Assembly: GCF_024679245.1 (NCBI RefSeq)
Contig: NC_090178.1
Location: 22,285,703 to 22,349,702 of the forward strand
From: Pseudorasbora parva
Lineage: Eukaryota > Chordata > Actinopteri > Cypriniformes > Gobionidae
Length of the DNA: 64,000 nt
Reading direction: 5' to 3'
Position numbers and translations under genes: made by a program. Shown here piece by piece: positions 1 through 18,110 of this stretch; the stretch's first letter is position 1, and each line of letters starts with the position of its first letter. The notes under the pieces are model-generated. The model was not told where the DNA came from and made no database searches. It saw only the letters and a list, made by a program, of their open reading frames with translations.

Positions 1-1176
1 TTTTTGTATCTGAGCAGACATTTAAATTATTGTACGTTTAATGCATTTGTCATAAACACTGGATCTCAGCCTAAAGTAGCACATAGAGCCCAGTAGACAA
101 CAATAGAAACAGACGGCATGCAATCTCTTTCACAAACACTCAAATGCACCACTCCTTATATGGATCCATTTTTAAGATGATGCTGAATAATTCGGAGTGT
201 GTTGTTAGCTGTTGGGATTAGAATGAACCAGAGGGAAACCTTACTCTCAGTTAGGACATGAATAATGAAGAACACTGGCTCAAACTCTCTCAGCTTCTCT
301 CTCTCTCTGTGTGTGTGTGTGTGTGTGAGAGAGAAGCAGAGAGGCTGTTTATTAACTCGTAAGAGTGTGTCACAGCGCCTCCTACAGGCTAGTGAGCTAA
401 TGTTTAAGCTTTCGGGTGAAGATTATGATTGACGTTCGGTTCTATGAATACACGGTAGCAATCTTCAGTTTTACGTGTGTTTATGGATATTATCAGCAAA
501 AACAATGTAGAAAATTTTAATTTTCAAATATTAATTTAACAAATATTAATTTGATCAAATTGATTATGAGGTAAATTACATGAACTTGCTTGTTTTGGCT
601 AACATGCCTCACTAGGCTCTACAGTATATACCCTGTGTATCACCAAATATACAAAAAAAAAAAAAATAGAATATTTTATGTAGATGTTAAATGAACATGT
701 ATTTCAGTGTTGCAAATGTAAGAAATGCTAATCCCTTTTTCCCCCCAAATGAAGATTTCTGTTAAACTGAGGCTATGCATTTGTATCTTTCAACCAATCG
801 ATAAGCCATATGGAGTCCCTCATGAATTAATACAGCATGAGTTTTACAATTCTACTAATCACTACAATTTTAATAACCACTTGCCTTGGTTTTCCTTTAA
901 ACACAACTCTGCCACAACACATTTATGTCCAGCTTCAACTCAGTCCCCCCCATTACAGGCTGCAAGTTAAACCTGTCCACTTCAATAAAGTATCCTATAA
1001 AAAGCTCAGAAGTGAAACCATGCAGTTACAGATTTTCTGGTTTCTGGGGTGCATTTCTATGACAAAAAAAGAAAAGAAAACTACCCATTTACAACAGATT
1101 AGAAACATCTGATGTGACATTTAAAGGCAAAGCCACCTATCAAAGTTTTAAAAATAAATAAATAGAAAGCCAAATA
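1..1176. other. Intergenic, no gene seen
   Basis: AT-rich sequence downstream of sec61b. The only structure seen is a short GT tract around 309-327 followed by a GA run. Short open frames here show no recognisable protein motif and lack coding character. Confidence 0.5.
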
Positions 1177-1954
1177 CAGGTCCTTCTCAAAAAATTAGCA
1201 TATTGTGATAAAGTTCATTATTTTCCATAATGTAATGATAAAAATTAAACTTTTATATATTTTAGATTCATTGCACACCAACTGAAATATTTCAGGTCTT
1301 TTATTGTTTTAATACTGATGGTTTTGATTTTGGAGCACTTCATGCTTCCATCTGCTGAAAAGCTTTATGGAGATGATTTCATTTTTCACCACGACCTGGC
1401 ACCTGCTCACAGTGCCAAAACCACTGGTAAATGGTTTACTGACCATGGTATTACTGTGCTCAATTGGCCTGCCAACTCTCCTGACCTGAACCCCATAGAG
1501 AATCTGAGGGATATTGTGAAGAGAAAGTTGAGACACGCAAGACCCAACACTCTGGGTGAGCTTAAGGCCGCTATCGAAGCATCCTGGGCCTCCATAACAC
1601 CTCAGCAGTGCCACAGGCTGATCGCCTCCATGCCACGCCGCATTGAAGCAGTCATTTCTGCAAAAGGATTCCCGACCAAGTATTGAGTGCATAACTGAAC
1701 ATAATTATTTGAAGGTTGACTTTTTTTGTATTAAAAACACTTTTCTTTCATTGGTCGGATGAAATATGCTAATTTTTTGAGATTTTGGGTTTTCATGAGC
1801 TGTATGCCAAAATCATCAGTATTAAAACAAAAGACCTGAAATATTTCAGTTGGTGTGCAATGAATCTAAAATATATGAAAGTTTAATTTTTATCATTACA
1901 TTATGGAAAATAATTAACTTTATCACAATATGCTATTTTTTTGAGAATTACCTG
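1177..1954 (+). mobile_element. Tc1-like DNA transposon, internally deleted
   Basis: Both ends carry the inverted repeat that starts CAGGTCCTTCTCAAAAAATT. The right end is its reverse complement, and TA dinucleotides flank both sides (1175-1176 and 1955-1956), as expected for Tc1/mariner target duplication. The left ~140 bp of terminal repeat runs directly into the C-terminal half of a transposase, so the N-terminal half is missing. A longer relative sits at 4976-6437 in sec61b intron 1. It is non-autonomous as it stands. Confidence 0.85.
1318..1686 (+). pseudogene. Tc1 transposase C-terminal fragment
   Basis: The frame holds the distal half of a Tc1 catalytic domain. The second catalytic Asp is in FHHDLAPAHS and the Glu is in SPDLNPIENL, with 34 residues between them, which gives the DD34E spacing typical of Tc1. 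The DNA-binding helix-turn-helix region and the first catalytic Asp are absent because of the internal deletion. The reading frame is intact to a stop at about 1686, but the product could not be an active transposase. Confidence 0.8.
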
Positions 1955-2539
1955 TATAACCTTTTTTTTTTTTAAATGCCCATGGTATATCATTGTGAGC
2001 AAGATTTAGTTTTTGCAGAGGGACGCTTGATTTAGTGTTGATGGGACATGACTGCAGGCTCAATGGAATTGAGATAATAGCACACCTATTACGTCACATT
2101 CAGAGACTAGTGGAGCTGAACCAGCTTGCACAGTAACGGCACGTCTGGAATGCACATTTGCATACAACCACTTCTTATCCCACAAACTAAAGATATGCTA
2201 ATTATGCCCTGTGATGCAAATCAAACCCTCTGATTTTTTTCCCCTACTGAAGATGAAAGAAAAACAGTGGTAACAAATGTTTTACAGCATTTTATTGTAC
2301 AATTTTACATATTAGTTTGTACAAAGGTTTAACAAAAAAAGATGGTTGGAGGAGGATGCTGAGATTTTTTTTAAATGAACACAGGGTTGTAGTGGCTGGG
2401 TAAAGGGGAGTGGGGGTGAAAACCCCTTGAAATGGAGGTTAATAAAGAAAAAGGTGTTGATGGTCAGAGTTTGGTCCAAGTCCAATGGCTTAAGATTTGG
2501 CGGCAGGCTTCAGGGTCAGAGTCCAAAGGTCATGCGGGT
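1955..2539 (-). other. sec61b: sec61b 3' untranslated region and downstream flank
   Basis: On the minus strand the sec61b stop codon is at 2540-2542. A canonical AATAAA lies at 2296-2291 (TTTATT on the plus strand), giving a 3' UTR of about 260 bases that ends near 2275. From there to the Tc1 element at 1954 nothing else was recognised. Confidence 0.6.
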
Positions 2540-7076
<4,537 letters not shown>

Positions 7077-7557
7077 TTTATTTAATAGTGTATGTTTCAG
7101 GAGACTGCGGGTAAAAAATGAATCGAGGTGACTGCCTCAATAACTGAACTCCAGCCGATCCAGACAACTACACGAGAAAGACTATTGATGACGTTTCGCT
7201 GAAAAGGCCACGACAGCCATGGAAAGGACCCTCATAGGAGCCAGTAGAGCGCCTGACCGGAACTTTGATCCTGCGTGTTACTTTAAACGCAATTTGGATG
7301 CTTTTTTAAAAGTAATTTGATATAAAACGTTAAAATACACCATAACGAAGGCAAATAAAAGCATCAATTGTAGCATACAATCAAGATTTATTTAGTGAAA
7401 ACTCAAAGGCGGGAGGACAGAGTGCGTTGCGTGTCACGTGTAATTGATGATGTGTACAAAGCAGGGCAGACATTTTGGCTCAAACAGGAAGCTAGTTTAA
7501 CTAAATCGCGAACTTTGAGCCATATTTGATAAATCATACAGACAGCCGTGGGTAAAG
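7077..7557. promoter_or_regulatory. Divergent sec61b / alg2 promoter region
   Basis: The sec61b start codon (minus) and the first alg2 splice donor (plus, AAAG|GTAAGCG with the donor at 7558) are less than 500 bp apart, so both transcripts must start within this stretch. It is richer in CpG than its surroundings at about 7120-7265, has no obvious TATA box close to either start, and contains a CACGTG E-box at about 7435-7440 and a TGACG half-site near 7188. Which motif is used is inference. The first alg2 exon is untranslated and ends at 7557. Confidence 0.65.
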
Positions 7558-8158
7558 GTAAGCGTTTTTTTCGTCTGGGTGTTTTGTTAACATACTGTAA
7601 GCACGATATAAGTTTGTGTAAAGAAAATATTATATTGTATGTGCTCAGTGCAATGTTATTACTACTTAGTATGTAGAGTATTTACTGAGTCTACTATGTA
7701 TGACATTGTATAAACATAAATATTTAGTGTCTTCCCAATTCTGATTTGGCGTGTCGCGCTTGTTTATTGATATCTGAAGACATTTAATGATGTAGGACTG
7801 TAATAATAACAGAAGTAGAGTTTATGACATGAGTTCCATTGAGTCAGTGTCATAGACACGTGAACGAGCCTCTGCCTTGTTGCAGCAACACAGAGACATG
7901 ATATACTTGATGTAATCAAGATTAAGATGTGATTCGATTAATCATCTGAGTGACAATTGGGTTATAGACAGTATTTATAAATAGCTGTATAAAATAGAAT
8001 TCTATGAAATATTTACATAGCTTAGCAAATATTTGTAATAATAACTAGGTTTTCTGGAAAGCAGTAAATGGAAAATCTAGTTGCTTTGTGTTGAGCTGAA
8101 AAATGAGGTGTAACTCATTTGACCTCCTTTTGACTGAACAGGTTCTGGCCAGGACAGG
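7558..8158 (+). other. alg2: alg2 intron 1 and 5' UTR part of exon 2
   Basis: Intron 1 runs from 7558 to an acceptor at about 8141 (TGAACAG|GTTCTGG), leaving 17 bases of leader before the ATG at 8159. There is no repeat or ORF of note within it. Confidence 0.55.
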
Positions 8159-11046
8159 ATGGCTCGGGTGGTGTTCCTGCACCCTGATCTGGGTATAGGT
8201 GGAGCGGAGCGTCTGGTGGTGGATGCAGCTGTAGCTCTGCGATCTCGTGGCTGCAACGTTCAGATTTGGACGGCACACTATGACCCACAGCACTGCTTCT
8301 CTGAGACTCTCTCACCTGACCTGCCTGTGGTGTGTGTGGGCGACTGGCTGCCCACCAGCATGTTTGGCTATTTCCATGCTCTCTGTGCATACCTGCGCAT
8401 GATCTACCTGACTCTTTATCTTGTGCTCTTTAGTGGGGAGGAGTTCGATGTTATTTTCTGTGATCAGGTAACTACTAATACTACTAAAAATAACTACTAA
8501 TTATCAGTGTTATTTTTGTATTGTCTTTGTATAGTATACATTTGGAAATACCCTTTCTTTTTATGTTTTTGTTTGTTTTAGTTATTAATATTTTTATTTA
8601 GCTTCAATTTATTTTTATTTAAGTTTTAGTACTTCAACTTAACCCTGTTTATTTCAGTTAGTTGCAAAGATAATACATTTTTCATAATTTTTTATTGTAT
8701 AGATCTACTACAAATACCAGAGTATTTGTACTTGCTGTACTTATTTTTCAAGTATCTTTTATTTTCATTACTTTATTACATTTCCATGCATGCATAATAT
8801 GTGACTTTTTACTTCACTATATTTCATAAAAACATCGTTAATTGTTGTTTCAAACTGAAGAGATCTAGATATCAATCGCACAGAATCTGACTAATCTGCA
8901 GCTATTCTCTATTCAACAACTCATTGATTCAATGATCAGGGGTGCGTTTCCCAAAATCATCGTTAGACAACTATGGTCTCAAGCTCCATCATTATCAGCA
9001 TAGTTCAACGACTCGGGTGTTTCCCGAAACCACCGTTCCAACGAACATTCGCAAACAGCATTGCAAATTTGAGTGGTTGGAACGACAGCTCTCAACCTGT
9101 GGTTAGAAGCAGTTTTTTTTTGTTTGCATGACATGGACTTAATAAATCCTTATCTTAAACAAAATAAGCAAGCTGACATTAATTTCAAATACATACAAAT
9201 GTAATTTATGCCTTTTAAGTTTGTCAAGATTTTAAACACCGTTTTGAAGAGTATGTTTGTGCTCTAGTGCGTGAGCCTGTGATTGAATGAAGCAAAATAA
9301 CTGGGAAACATTAGAATTACTTCTATGTCCATGCCATCTCAAACAAATTCATTAAAAGAAGTTATTACTCTTACTTGTACGACAAATTTGTGACAAAATG
9401 GTTTCGGGAGTTGTGACTAGCTAGTTGATTTTTTTTTTTTCAACGATGCATTGTACTAGATAATTAAGCAGCGGGTTACGTCGTTGTACGGGAAACGCAC
9501 CCCATGTCAGATTGAGTCTCTAGATAATTTTTAACAAGTGAATTGGTCAAGTCTGACTCAAAATAAGAAAAGAACCAGGAGTAAAATTACAACTTTTATT
9601 ATTCTTTATTGTAAAATGTAATGTTATAGTTAAATAAAAATATTTAGCTTGTACATAAGTTGTTTGAGAATGGAACATTGCATAAAAAAATCATAAATTA
9701 ATATAAAATATGCTATAAAAACCATATATGAATATTTGAACCAGGAGGTAAATAATTAGTCTTCATTCAAGTCATCATCCTGAGGAATCCTGAAATCTCA
9801 AAAACTGCTTGACGATCTCTCATTGAAATAACACATTTTAAATCGGCAACAAAATCTAACATGAGCTGTCTCTTATATGTTGTTTCTTATCCTCAAATAG
9901 CGTTTAAAAAAAGCTTAAGCCAATGTGCATATGCAGTCCTAAGTGTGAGTCTCTTATGTCAGTTGCAATGACATGATGACTTTACCAATTGCAGATTTTT
10001 TAGTTTTTTTTTTATTTAAGCAGGATTTATTTCGCTATATTGAGCACTACACTTTCTCACTCATAAATAATAGGACTGCACCACTTTGTATAACATCTTT
10101 GGTTCTCAGCAAAGCCATCAGGTTTAATTTCATCTCCTATTTTCAGGTTTCAGCATGCATTCCCTTTTTGCGTTTGGCACGTCACAGGAAGAAAGTCCTG
10201 TTCTACTGTCATTTCCCTGACCAACTTCTAACTCAGCGCCGCTCTGCTTTAAAGCGCCTATATCGTGGCCCCATCGACTGGTTTGAGGAACTGACCACAG
10301 GCATGGCAGATCGAATTTTGGTTAACAGCCAGTTCACTGCAAGAGTCTTCAAACAGACGTTCCCCAAACTAGCTGAGCTCCACACCGACGTCCTTTATCC
10401 CTCTTTAAACTCGGCAGCTTTCAATGATGAAGTGGAGGACCTCAGCGGGCTGCTCCCTGAAGGGCGGAGCTTCCTCTTTCTGTCGATCAACCGCTATGAA
10501 CGCAAAAAGAACCTGCCACTGGCGCTGCAAGCGTTAGCAGCCCTGAAGGAGCGTCTGTCTTCAGGGGAATGGGAGCGCGTGCACCTCGTAATGGCCGGGG
10601 GTTACGATGAACGCGTTGTTGAGAATGTAGAGCACTACGAAGAGCTGCGCTCACTGGTGGCCTCGCTTGGCCTGGAGGACCACGTCACCTTTCTGCGCTC
10701 TTTTTCAGACAAACAGAAACTGTCTTTGCTGCATAGCAGCACTTGTGTACTGTACACTCCCAGCAATGAACATTTTGGCATTGTACCCATTGAAGCAATG
10801 TACTCGCGTTGCCCCGTTATTGCAGTTAACTCGGGTGGACCGCTTGAGTCTGTGGCCCATGAGGAAACGGGCTTCCTCTGCGAACCCACCCCTGAGTGCT
10901 TTTCCGAAGCAATGCAGAAGTTTGTTACAGACTCTAAACTCAAGCAGCGCATGGGGCAGGCTGGCAGAGAGCGGGTACAGCAGCGCTTCTCACTGCAGGC
11001 CTTCACTGAGCAGCTCTACAGTCATATCATCAGCCTTACCCAATAA
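8159..11046 (+). CDS. alg2: Alpha-1,3/1,6-mannosyltransferase ALG2
   Basis: ALG2 is an ER glycosyltransferase of the GT4 type. It adds the alpha-1,3- and then the alpha-1,6-linked mannose from GDP-mannose to Man1GlcNAc2-PP-dolichol on the cytosolic face. Coding exons are 8159-8467 (103 codons, donor CAG|GTAACT) and 10147-11046 (acceptor TTTTCAG), together 402 residues; human is 416 by memory. Visible features are the nucleotide-sugar enzyme N-terminus [16 protein letters not shown] (residues 7-22), [10 protein letters not shown], the [15 protein letters not shown] segment, and the EX7E motif E311-HFGIVPI-E319 followed by NSGGP. The start has a reasonable context (ACAGGATGG) and matches family N-termini. 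The frame open upstream of 10147 is intron and should not be translated. The coding sequence is intact. Confidence 0.96.
8939..9503. mobile_element. Short inverted-repeat element (MITE) in alg2 intron 2
   Basis: A 14-bp perfect terminal inverted repeat, GGGGTGCGTTTCCC at 8939-8952 and its complement at 9490-9503, brackets about 565 bp with no transposase. Subterminal sequence is also partly complementary (CGTTAGACAAC versus TACAACGACGTAAC). I could not identify a clear target duplication, so the superfamily is left open. Confidence 0.65.
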
Positions 11047-11950
11047 CCAATTATGACATCATAAAGGCCAGTCCGCTTTGGACCAGCACACGGATTCATT
11101 CTGCCAGTCCGGTTGCTGTGGAGGGACTAATGAAAGTATGTCGTCTCTAATGAAAGAAAAGAGCAGCAGGAGTTATCATGGCTTAAGAGTTCAATACAAG
11201 CCTTGAAGAATGTGGAGCACTCGTCTGACCAAGAGGGTAATGAATTATTGTGCGGCGGCCACATTGATCAAGCGGGTCATTGCGAGGCCTAAAGAGACCA
11301 TATATGTGTGTCTGTTTTTTTTTTTTTTTTTTTAATGCCAAAGGACCATTAGAGAGTTTCTCGGGCAGAAATCGATAGACAAGATTCTGTGTCCTGCTCT
11401 GTTCGCCCGTGCTTTTGTTTAGTGATAACAATAGAGCATGTTAAGAGTTATTAAAGTCTCTAACTAAAGATGCTCATAACAAGTTTGTTTGAGTAGAAAA
11501 AGAAAAAGTTTTCCTAGGACATTGAAGGTCATATGCTGTATTGGGTTTGAGGTTGTTACTGACTGTGTATCATGACCTCATGCTATTGATGCAAGACCAA
11601 AGCCCGGATTAAATGAGATGCTGTGTCATGTTTGACTTGGTCTATTGAAGCTTTTATATTTGTATACATTGGATACAGACTGACCAGACAGAACAGTAGC
11701 CTGTTTACTCTAAATTAAAATAGATTACTGTTGCGTTAACATTTCTATTTTAATGTAATTTGACCAACCGTTTTGTACCTGGTCTTTGTCAGCTCATTGG
11801 CCTCACAGGGCTGTTTCCAAGCTGAATCAGAAAATATTGGGGAAGTCACAGAAGTGGTGTGTGATTATGTGTCCTTCTGTACAGATATGATTATTCGTAA
11901 CAAAACCGTTATAGATTTTCAAAATAAAAATAAACAATGGATCTCAAACC
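11047..11950 (+). other. alg2: alg2 3' UTR, probable
   Basis: Follows the alg2 stop. ATTAAA near 11449 and a stronger AATAAA pair at 11923-11933 are candidate poly(A) signals, so the end may be near 11950. The exact end cannot be fixed without transcript data. A poly-T tract lies at 11318-11334. Confidence 0.45.
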
Positions 11951-12269
11951 AAACAAAAGACCTTTAGAAAATTGAAGGCAGCATTTAAATGGGGTGATCT
12001 GAATGCAGTTAGGGAATTCAAAAGGCCGTGAGAGTTCAATTGAATAAGGACTAAAATATGGATAAAATAAACAATTAAGTGGTAATAATTTTAGATCGAC
12101 CTTGCAAGGTAGGAAGGAAAGGTAGGGCAAGATATATTACACTGAATGGGTTTAGTTTAGCAAAGAAGTTTGCTGATGGGTTGAAAACATTTAAATTTTG
12201 ATGATTATGATTTTATATCAGATATAGTTTAAAAACAAAAAAATACAAGCAGTCTGAGCCTTTAATGTC

Positions 12270-13140
12270 ATCCAGTGTGTTTACACTCATAAACGTCCCG
12301 GTCCAGATCATTTTGGAGGAAGGGTGTTGTGTACATTGTGTGAGATATTCTAGTTCCTGGGGCTTCAAGGAACCTCAATGATTTTAGGCCGATAGCTGTT
12401 ATTTCAATACTAAGTAGTTAAGGGTGAACATTTACAGCAGTTCAAAGATAGTCTTGACCCTTTGCAGTTTGCATTTGATCAGGGCAGGGGTGTTGAGAAT
12501 GCTAACCATATTATGTTTAATTGTTTGTTCCGATTCTTGGAGAAGCCAAAGACCCATGCTAGACTGCTATTTATTGGTTTTTCTTCTGCTTTTAATACAA
12601 TACGGCCCCATTTATTGGTAGATATTGCAATTGTTGACATTCACAATTACTTGGGGGTGGTTATTGAGAATAAGTTGAGCTGCCAACCACATGTTTTGGA
12701 TGTTTGTGAAGGGTTCTAACGAGAGCTTATGATGATACTGTTTTACAAACAATTTATTGTATTCTGGCATAATGGTACTTTAAGTTTGACTAACAAAAAC
12801 AGGTTAAGTAGCCTTATGAAGGTAGTAGGCAAGATCATTGGTGTTGATCTGACTGAACCTTCCGACATTTTTCATAGTTATAGAGTGCCTGTAAGCAGGA
12901 CGAAAACAACTAAAGGTTAATTTATGACTGGCCACTAAGCTAAACTGTTCAGGCCTGGAGGAGAGTGTACTTATTAAGAATAGAGTATGATATTTTAATG
13001 TGTGTGTGGGGGGCAATGTTATTGTTTATAATTTGTAATTTTATTGGTGAAATAGTATATTTGATATGTGCATGGATGTGGTGGTTAGTGCTCTTGCTGC
13101 AATCATATTTTTCCTAAATGGGACAATAAAGCTGAGTCGA
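12270..13140 (+). mobile_element. 5'-truncated LINE, reverse transcriptase fossil
   Basis: Frames of about 12460-12720 contain decayed reverse-transcriptase motifs: LQFAFDQGRGVENA, then LFIGFSSAFNTIRPHLL (the D of the usual DFSSAFNT is lost), then NYLGVVIENKLS. Downstream, at 12770-12840, comes SLTNKNRLSSLMKVVGKIIG. This order matches the palm, thumb and C-terminal region of L2/Tx1-type vertebrate LINEs. The piece ends at GGGACAATAAAGCTGAG (about 13120-13137), typical of the 3' end of such elements. Frameshifts and stops separate the parts. Confidence 0.75.
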
Positions 13141-13189
13141 AATCTGAGTCTGACCATTTTATTTTCAGATTTTCCAAAACCCCTGTTTT

Positions 13190-13300
13190 GGGATAGTTCA
13201 TATAAAATGAAAGGCATTATTTAATCACCCTCATGTTGTTCTAAACTTGCATGACTTCCTTTCTTCTGCTAAACACATATTTTGAAGAATATTTAAAATG
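13190..13300. repeat. Fragment of an interspersed AGTTCA... element
   Basis: GGGATAGTTCATATAAAATG, followed by CACCCTCATGTTGTT and ATGACTTCCTTTCTTCTGC, resembles the copy at 36224-36400, the partial copy at 58110-58345 and other abundant cyprinid copies. The right part is missing. Confidence 0.5.
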
Positions 13301-13384
13301 TTTTTGTGCATACAATGAAATACGTGATTTGGACCCCATTGGAAGTTTCGCTTACATTTATGTAAAAAAAAAAAAATCGTAATT

Positions 13385-13415
13385 CCCCCCCCCCCCCCCC
13401 CCCCCCCCCGCCCCC
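13385..13415. repeat. Poly(C) tract
   Basis: Twenty-five consecutive C residues (13385-13409), then G and five more C. Its length is likely unreliable in assembly. Confidence 0.9.
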
Positions 13416-13765
13416 AAGAAAAAAAGACTTTTTCGAACATCTCCTAGACGATTTATCTCAAATCAGATAATCTATAGACCATGCTGGCAAAAGGTTATCG
13501 AAAGCTTTTTGATCAAACCCAATCTTTCTTAAATTACGTGCGATTGAATTCAGCGAAGAACATGCCAAATTGGACACAAGGCTATAGAGTATTCAGACCA
13601 AACTTGGTACGTCATCACAAGCATGATTTGAGGCTTTATGCAGTACAGCGTCACCTACTGGTCAGAAGATATGAAAAATGCTATATTTAAAAATAGATTA
13701 AGCGTATCATTACGAAATTCTGTGTGGTTAGGACCATGCCATGAAGACACTCAAACAGTGTCGAG

Positions 13766-14202
13766 ACTAGCCCAGAAATCTAGACGCACCCTAGCGGCAG
13801 CAAATCTAATCTGCCGCAAGTGTCGTCTAGCAACTCTCAATACACTTCTGAGCTGTAAAAGCCAAACTCTGGTCGGGCCAATCACATTGTGTATAGAGTC
13901 GGTGGGCCGGGCTTAACCGGGCTAAAACCGGCGAACGGCTATCTTTCGAATCAGCTTTGACTCCTACTACCCCGACTCTGGAAGACTTGAAGTTAAGCTT
14001 TTCTCTGATAAAAGAACAAAGAAAGGCACTGAAGTCATTCTTAAGAAGGGAAGATGTGTTCTGAGTTTTGCCGACCGGATACGGCAAAAGTTCTTGACGT
14101 GAAAAGTTCTTTGAGAGAAAAAATCTTTATACTGGCTCTGCTTCACCTTCACTGGTTGGTTGTAGCGATATCCAATTGCGTGCACACTGTGCAGAGGGAG
14201 TT
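13766..14202 (-). mobile_element. Truncated copy of the TAGCCT...AGGCTA element with helicase fragment
   Basis: Starts with TAGCCCAGAAATCTAGACGC and matches in reverse orientation the elements at 29862-30415 and 57460-57987. Shared segments include CACCCTAGCGGCAGCAAAT, AAGTTAAGCTTTTCTCTGA, GAAGGGAAGATGTGTTCTGA and CCGACCGGATACGGC. The far end is lost: homology stops at GCAGAGGGAGTTT near 14202. Read on the plus strand it holds a degenerate KLSFSLIKEQRKALKSFLRR stretch like a RecQ-type helicase motif 0 region. Confidence 0.7.
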
Positions 14203-14213
14203 TTGGCACTTAA

Positions 14214-14958
14214 AGGGTTATTTCAGCGATTAGCATATGGCTTTGTATCAGTAGAAACCCTGGAGTATATTCGAAATATCGTGCTCCCCACCCCTGTCAA
14301 TTTGCATCATCTTTAAAAAATTTGGCCAGAGGCTAAAAACTACAGCCAGCAGAGGGAGCCATTTCCACATGTTTTCAATCGCACATGGGGAGTGGGATTG
14401 CACCAGCTTGCAGCTGCAGGCATTCATGTAAACGGTGCGGCCAGCGGAGCAAAGTGAGTGTTTTAACTTCTCAAATTAATTCCTATTAAAAGTTAAGCTT
14501 CCAAAGGCATGAACTGAAAAAGCGCCAGACTGAACATGTGCTGATAATAACTACTGCCTCAGCTCTCATCATGAGAGCTCTTACCTCAGCTCATTCACGA
14601 TGACTGCAATCTTACTCCTGCTGCGTTTGTGACACTCACTCAGCTGCTAATTCACAATATATTGAACAGACGCGTTCAGTTTTTAATTGTAGTGTCTGTT
14701 CTCTAACTGGACTGATTTTAATGAAGATGAACACGGTGGTGAGAAAGTGATTAGTGATTCAGTAGTGGTGGCTTTGGGAGTGGTCTCACAGGGCAACAAA
14801 GCTTTCTGGGAATTGTAGTCTTTCATCCCCATGAGACAAAACATTTTCTTTCTTTTCTCAGTCTAGAAAGCACCAGATTCAAAAATAATGTCACATTTCT
14901 ACTACATTAATGACCCAGTTTAAATACAGATTCATCTTCCCAGCGCTGAAGTACACCT
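14214..14958. mobile_element. TTAA-flanked short DNA element (AGGGTTATTTCAGCG)
   Basis: TTAA at 14210-14213 and 14959-14962 brackets the sequence. Ends begin AGGGTTATTTCAGCG and, on the other strand, AGGTGTACTTCAGCGCTGG, giving an imperfect inverted repeat. A partial second copy in the opposite orientation lies at about 63290-63605 (shared GTAGAAATGTGAC, CTTTGGGAGTGG, CAGGGCAACAAAGC-type sequence). It has no coding capacity. Such termini are those of T2/Kolobok-type MITEs. Confidence 0.65.
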
Positions 14959-14962
14959 TTAA

Positions 14963-16854
<1,892 letters not shown>

Positions 16855-17159
16855 TGCTCATTGCCCTCAGTGATCCTGGCTGCTTTCCAGCCCTCAGTTG
16901 GCCCTTAATCAGCGAGCTGTCACTCAAACATAGGGAGTGACACCACGCATATTTACCAGTCACCTGGGACCCCCTAAGCTACCCCCATCTACCCTCCCTG
17001 GGCACAAAAAACAACTCCCCTCAGTCAACCACACACACACACACTTAGCAAACCAGGTTTTGTCCAACACACACACACACACTTGATACCCATGGACTCC
17101 ACTCTAGAAAGTGTTTTGCTGTATTGCAGGTGTGTGTTTACAGTAAATGTATTTTAATT

Positions 17160-17660
17160 TAAGCAGTTCGATCCTGTTGTAATCAGCAGGCCTGATCGCG
17201 CGAGGCTGGCAGCGGTTGGCAGTGTGACAGTGATGCCAGCGAGCCCTCGGCCCAGCTGGAGATCAGTGCTCACCTGACGAGGGGTCGCGTCAATCACCCA
17301 TCCCGTCCTGCTTGCCGCGCGCCCCCCGACACCGCCTATTTACCCTCAAACAAAAGCGCCGTTCAACTTGAAAGCGTTGCGCGTGTGAGCGGGTGTGTGT
17401 CGCGATGGCAGAATAGATTGAGCTGTCAGAGCAGTTGCTCAGAGGGAAGATTAATAACCAACACAAACAATAACGTTCCCGCCATCACCATAAATATGCT
17501 AATGACCGTTATCAATACAGCAGCTAATGGAAGCGCAGGAATTACAGAGACGGCCAAGAGAGAGGGCACGAGGGTTAGCCATTTATTCACAGACCGCTCT
17601 GATAAACCCACAGCGAGGCCCCTCAATAAAAGCACCCACCCTTAAAAGATATCAGCTCGC
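17160..17660. promoter_or_regulatory. Candidate conserved noncoding / regulatory block
   Basis: High-complexity, repeat-free sequence with raised GC at 17180-17400 flowing into an AT-rich half. The second half contains an octamer-like TATGCTAATGA (about 17495), ATCAATAC and a TTTATT site. It has no splice-flanked coding frame. Its character resembles vertebrate conserved noncoding elements, but that is inference from texture only. Confidence 0.25.
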
Positions 17661-18110
17661 GAGTAAAACAACACTTCATTGTGCGAGTGTGTGTGTGAAG
17701 AGGTAAAGGAATATGCGTGCCAAGGATTTAATTAAGAGTCAACGGGGTGAGTGGAGCTGTTGGGTCGGGAGAGAGAAACTCAGTTGTTGAGATAATGACA
17801 TTGTGGACCACTGACGTTTATTAGTAATCAGGCATCTGTTTTAGAAGCTGAATAAAACTCAGAGAGAGAGAACTTTTTTACAGCCATAAAAAAACCTAAT
17901 CTGTAATTTGGATGGATATGTGGATGTCATGGCTTTCAAGTAAAATATAGACTAATTTAAACATTCTTAACCATTAAACAGGCATGACTGGAAAATGATC
18001 AGCAACAAATAATTTCGTATTTCATGTGGTAAAACATATCCAAATTAATTTTTATTTTTTTAAATAATTGATGTAGTTTTGATTTTCTGAGTTGTAACTC
18101 CCAGGTCACT

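Noticed and set aside
8939..9503. A LINE or gene exon in alg2 intron 2
   Set aside because: Terminal inverted repeats and lack of coding frames show it is a MITE-like element.
9973..10146. Upstream extension of the alg2 second coding exon, open to an ATG at 9973
   Set aside because: The sequence before 10147 ends in a clear TTTTCAG acceptor, the residues are unlike ALG2, and exon 1 joins at 10147 in frame to give the family-conserved CDQVSACIP.
10635..11006. Minus-strand open frame across alg2 exon 3
   Set aside because: Shadow of the alg2 coding frame; no independent protein motif.
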